A DNA stretch of 64,000 nucleotides from Asterias amurensis. Its lineage: Eukaryota > Echinodermata > Asteroidea > Forcipulatida > Asteriidae. Shown piece after piece: positions 55,930 to 64,000 of the stretch. Below the pieces are notes generated by a model. The model had not been told where the DNA came from and made no database searches. It was given only the letters and a program-made list of their open reading frames with translations. A program made the position numbers and the translations under genes. Positions within the stretch are counted from its first letter, which is position 1. Every line of letters starts with the position of its first letter. The stretch covers positions 18,107,332-18,171,331 of the forward strand of contig NC_092649.1 in the NCBI RefSeq assembly GCF_032118995.1, in the 5' to 3' direction.

Positions 55930-56427
55930 CTATCCTTGAGAGGATAGTGTGCAAATCTTTTTTGTAGAAGTATATATTATGGATAGTTGAGATGTGCACA
56001 GTGGTTGATGAAGTATGTACATCCCTATTCGTTTCAAAACAAACACTTCTATAGCCCAAGGCGCCCAATAGGAAGGCAATGTGTACATTAAGTACGGACT
56101 TGGCTGTGCCGGATGGTGGAAAGGATAATAACAGGAAAAGGAAAAGATCAAAAGGTGGACTTTGGACAGAGAACGTCGTAAGATGAAGATGTGGATGTGT
56201 AGGATGGATTCATGTGGCCATAACTCTGAAGGCAATGGATGGTTGAGATGAGCATCGTGGTAAACACAGCACAGAGCAAAGAGATGGCTGCAAACATCAA
56301 ATGGCCAAACTCAAAGCTATCAATTAAAACTGTAAACACCATATTTAACGAGTGCATTTTGGGTGTTTTTCAAAGTCATGTTCTATCATCTGTTCGGAGC
56401 TCGAGTACCTGCACTCGTTTATAAAGG
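55930..56427. other. intergenic, no gene seen
   Basis: Unique; the overlapping 60-100 aa frames lack any recognised motif. Confidence 0.5.
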
Positions 56428-56630
56428 GAACTGGCGCAACATAAACTGTTTGAAATAAAATATACCAGGTGGGAATGTTAATATTGGACTCATTTTTACA
56501 GTGGAAAATCTCCAGATTTTGAACTGGCGCAACATAAACTATTTGAAATAAAATATACCAGGTGGGAATGTTATTGGTTAAACCCTCTTGTGACTAAATT
56601 TTCACAGTGGAAAATCTCAATAGATTTTGA
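56428..56630. repeat. 93-bp tandem duplication
   Basis: GAACTGGCGCAACATAAACT to CAGTGGAAAATCTC at 56428-56520 and 56521-56630; the second copy has a 17-bp insertion (GGTTAAACCCTCTTGTG region). Confidence 0.92.
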
Positions 56631-58250
56631 GAGTCAATGGTAATAATGTACGAGTTTATTATGTATACTTACTTCTCTGAATACGTTTATAACTATATAC
56701 CACCTAATGTCGATTGTTTTAAAATTTAAAATAGTAGTAGTGAAAGTACATTTACAGGAACACACCAATATACCATCATTTCATATACGTCTTTTGGAAA
56801 GCAAAACAATTGAAGGAATGCAATCTTCAGAAAGCAAGCCAAATATAGCACTCCTTACTGGTTGGTATCTATCAAAAACTAGAGGCTTTTAGTTTACGTT
56901 GGATGAACTTTTCCTAACACAATATGGTTGTAGCTGCCTATATACTGTACATCACGAATGAAGTTCTCATTAGACATTTAGTGGCCGAAAATACACTGCC
57001 GTAGAAGTCTAAAACGAGAAAGAAGATTTTCTGTGAAACCTATGCATAAAACAACTACACGACTACATAATATCAAAAAGCAAAATCAATTTATAATTCT
57101 CAACAAATATGAGGTCCACGAATGTTTATACCGTCTAACACGTCGTTTCTTCGCTCGAACAAATACACGTGAAACAAACCGTTCCTAATGACAATATCAC
57201 TTTACAGGTAGTATGCGCGCCATTTTACGTGTCGAATTATCTTGTAAAATTGGATTTCCGATACTACAGCCATTCGGCTTCGCCGGCTTGCGTTAAACCG
57301 CAAATTTACAGCGTCTGCTCTTTCTGCACGTGGCTTTAATAAGGCAGACGCAGCTTCATTGAATACGTTTAACGCGAATACCACTTAATGTCATTTATGA
57401 TTTGTTTATATAAAACTTAAAAGTATCCGAGTTAATGAAAGTACATTCACATATGTGTGCATCACTTCATAATATTTCTTCATGATGCTCTAGAAAGGTA
57501 GACTCGGCTTTCATTAAACCCACAGCCTAATCCAGGGTTTTGCTTTAAAACGGAGGCAATAGCGACAGGGGTCTGCCGATGTTATGGTCCAGATGGAGAC
57601 TAGTATGTTATGAATGACGTCACAACACAAGACTATGAAGTACTGCACCTAGATATAAGAAATATACAATCGCTGATTGGAGAATAGTTTACTTTGTACA
57701 AGACCTTCAAGCTTCATACCCAAACCATTTTTACACATTGACTACCATGTCAGATACATGTATTTATTTTTCTAATGATTAGTTATTGTTTTTATGTTTT
57801 ATTACTTTTTTTTACTAATTGAGTATTGATTTCTCTTAGAACCATACATATTTATAAAAGCCATTATACATGCGTTCAACGCAATCCTTCATCTCTTACT
57901 TCTATGAATCTAAGCTGTCAAGAGTCAGAAAGGGCCTCATTTATATGCAAGAATGGGCCTAACCAATCACAACCTACACATGGTTCTCTGTTCTCTGGAT
58001 TGGAAAATTGAAAATACAGGAACGTTTTATTTATAATATTTTGGCAAATGTAAAATGTGTGACAACCCCCCTTGGCAAAAATGATTTGGCAAACATTTTG
58101 TATAATGTTATTATTATAAGAAAAAAACACTGAGGACTAAAAAGATACTAGAATTGTGAAGATGGCGAATTTCCCAGTATAAATTCTGGTCTACTGTGTT
58201 ATGTATGTGAAGTGTGTCCTGAAACCTTTGTGGTGGACAATTATTAACAC
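56631..58250. other. intergenic, no gene seen
   Basis: No exon recognised; GAATACGTTTA / CACTTAATGTC(A/G)ATT is repeated at 56675-56720 and 57360-57400. Confidence 0.5.
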
Positions 58251-58257
58251 AAATTCC

Positions 58258-58292
58258 CGAAGATAATCGGGACATACTAGTCGAAACGTCGA
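58258..58292 (+). repeat. isolated GAAACGTC hairpin
   Basis: CCCGAAGATAATCGGG is followed by ACATACTAGTCGAAACGTCG: same CGAAGA, stem-loop, GAAAC order as at 36945. Confidence 0.5.
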
Positions 58293-59606
58293 TTGCTATG
58301 GAGTAAGCAGCTATTTTCACATCCATCCGACTCAAAAGAGGGTTAACCACATTGTTCCACAGTTAGAAGTATTACTGATTTAACATGTATCCAGCATAAA
58401 ATCAAACTTTTAAGGCTATTAACATAAAATAGGCCTATCTATAAATCAACCTTAAAGTTACTAATAAGCGAAAAGGTAAAATAAATGGTTTAAGGTAAAT
58501 AGTTTCAAGATCAGCATAGATGCATCATGCATTATGGATGTCTTTGTACAGGAAGTTATATCAGAAACTGGAGACACACACATACATGTACATGTATAGT
58601 CTCCTGATCGCAACATTTGTTGTACATGAATAATGCTTACTGTAGGCCTAGATCACTATTCTTGCCGAGGCCAATGTGACTGTACTAACTTTATATATAT
58701 CACATACCTCACTGTACACACTAAGTCCAACAACAACCTATTTGTATATGTAATGTTCCTTGATGTAGACCAGGAACAATTATAATTGTTTCTCTACATG
58801 GTTTGGACGACTCTGTTATACAGTTACCAGGTGTGGATTTCACAAAGAGCTAAAATGGTTCTTAGTTGCTTTGATTGCTAAGTGTGATGTCATAATACAA
58901 ATTAACCACCATGGTTATTATTTGTCTTGCGATGAAATGTATAGAGCGAATTGAATAACCCCTTTTTTGCTATGAAAGTCGCCATCTTGTAGGGCAAACC
59001 GTATGCGCGTAAAAACGCAAACATGTTGTTGGGCAGATATTTAAACGATAACGCCATTTGCAACACGGTCTATTGCTTTGTGAAAATGGCCATGTGATCA
59101 TAAATCATTTCATAAGAAAAACACACAATGATAACCCAGCCCCCAAATAACTCAGCCCAAAATTGCATCCCTTGTTTTTTGCATTTAACAAGTTAAAAAG
59201 TAATTATTCATCTAGCCATTACAATAACTAAGTATTTAGAATACTGATATCAATATAAAAATTCTACTCCAATTATCAACTGTACAATATCATCGAGTAC
59301 CAGATTATTAAACAAATCATTTGTAAATATGAAAATTAATAAAAAAATAGGTTTTGACCTGTGGTTCTTTTATAATTAAAAAAAGAAAGTACCTATCTGA
59401 ATGGTTGATGAATCTTTGATTCCTTGAAACAAAACAAAAATCATATATGGAAATAAAAACATCATAAGGCACAAATTCTATTGAATATAATATAACAACT
59501 TTGTTCATCAATCAAGAGGCAGTACAAGATCCTTCTAAGAAAAATTGCCTCAGGTGTTAACAAAACTTTAATTTGTACCTTTTTCGGTCAAGTTTTCCTT
59601 TGGTAT
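58293..59606. other. intergenic and 3' flank of NUDT5
   Basis: 58829-58910 starts like an R5 element (GATTTCACAAAGAGCTAAAA) without a clear right end. An ATTAAA poly(A)-type signal lies on the minus strand at 59572-59567, 35 bp past the NUDT5 stop, and AATAAA overlaps the stop itself (59611-59606). Confidence 0.5.
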
Positions 59607-59731
59607 TTATTTCCTGAAAAGTCCCTTTTGCAGGTCTGTACCTTCTTCGCCTTCCTGGGGCTGGAACTGCGCCAGAGTTGCTGCGTAGGTATACACCCGT
59701 GCATCTACGAAATCACCAGCATTGCTGTATT
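59607..59731 (-). CDS. NUDT5: NUDT5 last coding exon
   Basis: After the acceptor CTTTACATTTCAG; completes a Glu codon (G|AA), encodes YSNAGDFVDARVYTY to GLFRK, and stops at TAA 59609-59607. Confidence 0.88.
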
Positions 59732-62700
59732 CTGAAATGTAAAGTCATACATTCAATATAAGGTATCATTGCTGAGTGGTTAAAACAAGAATTTAAGTTC
59801 TGGTGGTTAAGTTATCAGAATGTGGTCATGACATATTAATGAAAGAAAAAACACCCTTGTCGCACCATGGTCACACAAATTTGTGTGCTTTCCGATGCTC
59901 GATTTCGAGACCTCAAATTCTAAATATGAGGTCTCGAAATCAAATTCGTGGAAAATTACTTCTTTCCCGAAAACTACGTCACTTCAGATGGAGCTGTTTC
60001 TCACAATGTTTTATACTATCAACCTCTCCCCATTACTCGTAATCAAGAAAGGTTTTAGGCTAATAAATATTTTGAGTAATTACCAATAGTGTCCACTTCC
60101 TTTAACATTGACTCTAGTCTTGTTTTCCAAATCAGCAATATCATCATTGATACAAGGCATGATTAAAAAAAATTAAAATCTAAAAATTGTAAAAAATCAT
60201 CCTCATCATCAGTTCTACTGTATAAATCATACAATTTTTAAAGGTCAAATTTCCAGACATTGCCCTTCCAAATCTTGAACCTGCAAGAAGTGTCCTACAG
60301 TCCACTTCTAGCAAACATTAGGCAGTGCGCTATAAAACTTATTAAGGAAATTTGTTGTACTTGCCATTTAGCTTATGCAGAAGTTCATGCATTGGTGCTT
60401 GAATTACTTCAATAAATTCTCCTTCATCTGAAACAAAGAACAAAACAATCGCATTCCATTCATGATTCAAATCTTTCAATGAAGAAAAAAGATTGTGTTT
60501 CGTAATCAAATTATGCTGTTACTGTGAACAGTCTTGATCATCACAAATTGGTTCACCCTCACAGCTAGTTTTGTAATAGTCGCAACGACACGATTAACCG
60601 AGTAACTGAAAACGATAATTGCGACGCGACTAAGCATCCAGTAGTCAGGACTACGACACTAGTCTCCCAGGCTTAATATTTTGTAGGGATATTTTGCCTA
60701 ATACAAGGGTTAGCCTACATGATCATCCTTTGATGTATTTGAACACACACCTGAAAATATAGGTTAATGTGTATACCTACAGGAAATCTGGTTGAGAACA
60801 AGACCTTGGTGATAAAAGAAAATGGTTTTAAATATTTTCAGAATTGAGATAATTGCTCTTCTTTCTAGAATTGGGGCTTACTTCACATATGTAGCGAAAT
60901 GAAACCCATTTAAATGCATTTTATTGATTAAACCAGTGACCTAGATTGTATACCTATCAGATCGGACCGCCTGCCTCCTTTATCCGGGTAACTATTGTTC
61001 TTTGTGACACAATATTATTCTTGATAGAGTGCTCTTTCATCGAAACACAAATAATTGGAAAAAACCTCCTTTAATATCTTAACCTTGTTCAGTCATTCTC
61101 CCTATATGCCATTAATCAGTTTAATCACCATTAATTTATTAACAAACTGAAATCAACATGTGATGGAAAGTCGTTGATAAAATAATTTTTCCTGCCTGCA
61201 ATTACTTAGTTTGGAGTTTGACAGCTGAAATGCACTGGGCACATTTGGTTGTTATCCAAGACCAGTATTCTCACTCGGTGTATCACAGCATACATGTACA
61301 TGCATGCATAATCTGTGAAATTTTGGACTCAATTGGTCATACAAGTTGCAAGATAAGAATGGAAGTAAAAACACTCTTTTAGCACATGTTCTTTTAATAT
61401 TTGAGTGAGAAAAATTACCTCTTTTTTTTAAAAAATACATTACCTTAGCGGGAGCCGTTTCTCACAATGTTTTATACTATCAGCAGCTCTCCATTGCTTG
61501 TTACCAAGTAAGTTTTTATGCTAACAACTATTTTGAGCAATTACCAATAGTGTCCAGTGCCTTTTAGACAAATATTATAGTGGAGGATGAATTAGTCTCC
61601 ATTACTGTACTTTTGTGCGTATGCAATCACCACCTTGAAATCTTGTGGTATTTGTAATAGTTCACAAATTTGAACGCTGGTTTCTGAGAGAGGCTCCAAT
61701 GTCAAATTGAGATACGTGTTCCATTAGTTTTTTAATAGGTAGAGTGCTCTTGAAAGTGTGGGTGTTACAGTCTCTTAGGTCACATTAAAGCCAGTGGACA
61801 CTATTGGTTGTTACTCAAAAATAATTATTAGCATAAACCCATTCTTGAGGGAGACGATGATAGTATAAAACATTGTGAGAAACAGCTCCCTCTGAAGTGA
61901 CGTAGTTTTCGAGAAAGAAATAATTTTCCACGAATTTGATTTCGAGACCTCAGATTTAGAATTTGAGGTCTTGAAATCAAGCATCTGAAAGCACAAGGGT
62001 GTTTTTTCTTTCATTATTATCTTGCAACTTCGACAACCGATTGAGTTCAAATTTTCACAGGTTTGTTATTTTATGCATATGTTGAGATACACCGAGTAAG
62101 AAGACTGGTCTTTGACAATTACCAATAGTGTCCAGTGTTTTTAAAGCTGTGTGAAGTACCATTTTATTAAGACCGTTTCCGAACTTTGGACTTTGTCTTC
62201 AGCTACGGCTTGTTCTTGCATTTGTGCCTATTCTTCAACACTGACAGAAACGCTGATCAAGCTGTAGCTGTAGGCGATAGTGCCGTTTCAGACTTGGCCT
62301 GATACTCTTGCAGACTCGCCCAGCTTCCGCTTCCTCTTTTTTATAGAGAAAGAAAATTTGGAAATTATCAATCACTGCCAACAGAGGGCAGCATTCATTT
62401 ACTTTGCAGCCGCTCAAAATGAGAGTGGGAAACAACCTAGTGTCGTTTTTGTGCAAGTCACTTGTTTGTGTCTTGCTCCACATAAACAGAACTGAAGCAT
62501 ACCAGTTAACTTCTCACTCAAATACTAAAAGACTATGAACCTTTTTTATGACTGAAGCACACCAATTTGTGAAACAAGGGTGTTTTTTTCCTATTATTTT
62601 CTTGCAACTTCAATGAATAATCGAGTCCAAATGCATATATGTATTAAGATACACTAAGTAAGATTACTGGTCTTTGACAACTTCAAAAGGTGTCCAGAGA

Positions 62701-63381
62701 CTCTAACCTATCATGCTAACTGTTTAAATTAGCTACTCTTTGGGGGTTTTATGATTGTTTTTTAATTTGCTATATTTTTGTGGCTGTTTTTATTACTAGG
62801 AAAACACTTTTTGTGTTTTCATGATGAATAAATAAATATTATATCTTATCTAATCTCATCCTTAAAGGCAGTGGACACTATTGGTAATTACTCAAAATAA
62901 TTATTAGCATAAAACCTAACTTGGTAACGAGTAATGGGAAGCTGTTGATAGTATAAAACACTGTGAGAAATGGCTCCCTCTGAAGTAACATACATGTAGT
63001 TTACGAGAAAGAAGTAATTTTCTACGAATTTGATTTCGTGACCTCAGATTTAGAATTTGAGGTCTCGGAATCAAGCATCTGAAAGCACACAACTTCGTGT
63101 GACAAGGGTGTTTTTTCTCCCATTGTTATCTCGCAACTTCGACGACCGATTGAGCTCAAATTTTCACAGGTTGGTTGTTTTATGTAAATGTTAAGATACA
63201 CCAAGTGAGAAGACTAGTCTTTGACAATTACCAATAGTGTCCACTGTCTTTCAGCAGGATCATCCATTCAGCAAAATTTAAATTGAAAGAGTGAAGGAAC
63301 AAATACAAAATACTGGATTGGCAAGATAGGCTTACCTGGATTGGATACAGGCCTTTGGTTGAACGGTTCATCTCCATCTAT
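59607..63381 (-). CDS. NUDT5: ADP-sugar pyrophosphatase (NUDT5-type), last three coding exons
   Basis: Exons 63336-63381, 60365-60427 and 59607-59731 join in frame (phase 1 at both junctions) to 77 C-terminal residues. IDGDEP, DEGEFIEV and FVDARVYTYA match, in order and spacing, INGDD, DGEFVEV and TVDARVYSYA of human NUDT5 as I remember it. NUDT5 hydrolyses ADP-ribose and related ADP-sugars to AMP and sugar phosphate in cytosol and nucleus, working as a homodimer. The Nudix box and the rest of the N-terminal two thirds must lie beyond the right edge; no exon is visible at 63441-64000, which holds repeats. The C-terminal end (QEGEEGTDLQKGLFRK) differs from the vertebrate one. Intron 2 appears to use a GC donor. 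The introns carry five R1 MITEs. The closely related NUDT14 is less likely because of the DARVY segment. Confidence 0.88.
59802..60105 (-). mobile_element. R1 MITE in a NUDT5 intron, 5'-truncated
   Basis: ATTAATGAAAGAAAAAACACC, palindrome arms TTTCGAGACCTCA and TGAGGTCTCGAAATC, end GTGTCCACTTCCTTTAA. Confidence 0.92.
60365..60427 (-). CDS. NUDT5: NUDT5 penultimate coding exon with GC donor
   Basis: Starts after GTTTCAG with AT completing an Asp codon; encodes D-EGEFIEVIQAPMHELLHKLN and ends AATG|GCAAGT. With the GC donor the next exon reads in frame; with the GT two bases downstream it meets a stop within six codons. Confidence 0.85.
60428..61231 (-). other. NUDT5 intron, repeat-poor part
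   Basis: No exon or repeat recognised; AGTCGCAACGACACG and AATTGCGACGCGACT at 60580-60630 are partly inverted. Confidence 0.55.
61232..61566 (-). mobile_element. R1 MITE, old subfamily, in NUDT5 intron
   Basis: GCACTGGGCACATTTGGTTG to GTGTCCAGTGCCTTTTA, with shortened centre. Confidence 0.88.
61785..62144 (+). mobile_element. R1 MITE, young type, in NUDT5 intron
   Basis: TTAAAGCCAGTGGACACTAT to GTGTCCAGTGTTTTTAA, palindrome present, TTAA at both ends. Confidence 0.93.
62503..62706 (+). mobile_element. R1 MITE, old 3' half, in NUDT5 intron
   Basis: TTAACTTCTCACTCAAATAC to GGTGTCCAGAGACTCTAA. Confidence 0.82.
62862..63254 (+). mobile_element. R1 MITE, full-length young type, in NUDT5 intron
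   Basis: TTAAAGGCAGTGGACACTAT to GTGTCCACTGTCTTTCAG; palindrome arms GATTTCGTGACCTCA and TGAGGTCTCGGAATC. It ends 82 bp from the next exon. Confidence 0.94.
63336..63381 (-). CDS. NUDT5: NUDT5 third-last coding exon
   Basis: 46 nt between ATTTTACAG and GTAAGC; encodes IDGDEPFNQRPVSNP and one base of the next codon. Small, but frame and sequence fit NUDT5. Confidence 0.82.
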
Positions 63382-63440
63382 CTGTAAAATGAAGCAACTC
63401 AGAATTCAGTACCACATAAAAACATGTAACTGCTAATATG

Positions 63441-63777
63441 TAGACCATGTGAACCTTGTTTACAATAAGTGTGACCTTGTACATTCTTTGAGTATTCTGG
63501 CAGGCAAGATACTACACTAGTCCTATGGGAAAGTTGACATTTTGTGTCATAATTTCCAAATAAAACCAAGAGTTGTGAGGTAAAAGCTGGTCAAGTTTTG
63601 AGATGTGCCCCCTTTCATCATATCAAAAGTTGATAAGAATTAGACAGTGCAATCTCTATAAAGTAGAAGATTTTATGTTTTCTTCCATTGAGCTATGTAC
63701 AAATCATGCCTGCAGGAAGTCCATGCTGTGTGTCTCTTTTGTAAACAGGTGATGTCACAGGTCACATCGTCTATAGG
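63441..63777 (+). repeat. dispersed 340-bp repeat, copy 2
   Basis: TAGACCATGTGAACCTTGTT to CACATCGTCTATAG; partner of 38097-38439. Confidence 0.9.
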
Positions 63778-63778
63778 A

Positions 63779-63905
63779 TTTGCACTGCCACTAGTAACCG
63801 TGAAATATCTGGTCTGGTTCGTCCGGGTCAAGGGTTCAAATCCTGCTCGAGTGATATGCCTGTGATTTTTATTCACGGAGCTCAGGGTAAGTACTGAGTA
63901 TAGAC
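63779..63905 (+). mobile_element. tRNA-derived SINE copy
   Basis: AAGGGTTCAAATCCTGCTCG (B box) followed by TGATATGCCTGTGATTTTTA, TTCACGGAGCTCAGGGTAAG and TACTGAGTATAGAC: the plus-strand form of the 19519 repeat. Confidence 0.7.
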
Positions 63906-64000
63906 GACATGACCTCTGACGTCACTCGAAAACCATAACATGATTCGCGTGCATACCGCCGGGCAAAACCTTTGTTTTGTGGCAGCCAGCTAGAAAGTGT
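63906..64000. other. right window edge, inside NUDT5 intron
   Basis: No exon seen; the Nudix-box exon must lie beyond the edge. Confidence 0.5.

Noticed and set aside
59883..60089. Frames repeated in many places (RCLILRPQ, FETSNSKSEVSKSNSWK)
   Set aside because: The same peptides recur wherever R1 occurs (for example 30926, 34108, 42018, 61811, 63022); they are conceptual translations of the MITE, not a gene family.

Overview
The window is nuclear DNA from a marine animal, most likely an echinoderm and probably a sea star. It is AT-rich with sparse genes, GT-AG introns and no operon-like layout. It is saturated with short non-autonomous transposon copies; my recollection that the commonest 390-bp repeat occurs in asteroid genomes is the main taxonomic argument, so the clade is an inference.

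Three protein-coding genes can be supported, all on the minus strand. (1) At 1846-3374, with a likely non-coding first exon near 4205-4272 and a TATA box at 4291-4302, there is a small secreted protein of 162 residues in three coding exons. Its six cysteines are spaced like the N-terminal (NTR) domain of TIMPs, but the start is C-x3-C and there is no C-terminal domain. (2) At 12256-13893 there is an intronless rhodopsin-class (class A) GPCR of 545 residues with a very long third intracellular loop and no aminergic aspartate in TM3. Its upstream region is built of tandem repeats (13934-14425 and 14561-14750). (3) At 59607-63381 are the last three coding exons of a NUDT5-type ADP-sugar pyrophosphatase. 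The gene continues past the right edge of the window, and one of its introns appears to be of the GC-AG type.

The rest is repeats. The dominant family (called R1 here, about 27 full or partial copies) is a 390-bp MITE with terminal inverted repeats, a central palindrome and TTAA at its ends. Two other long-hairpin families (R2, R3) share the TTAA-AGG ends. Other elements are a 156-bp MITE (R4), GATTTCAC-ended elements (R5), several single-copy hairpin MITEs, tRNA-derived SINEs, and repeats resembling the non-coding ends of Penelope-like retroelements, with hammerhead-like hairpins. Nested insertions are readable at 5198, 6093, 28390 and 50965.

The least explained structures are an array of about twelve GTGTACGTACAC palindromes (39292-39590), a cluster of TGCATATGCA palindromes mixed with GTCCGG inverted repeats (20590-21045), and the tandem arrays flanking the GPCR start. 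No CRISPR, rRNA or intact tRNA gene was seen, and no intact transposase or reverse transcriptase frame. The three genes do not obviously work together: one is extracellular, one is in the plasma membrane and one is cytosolic nucleotide-sugar metabolism.
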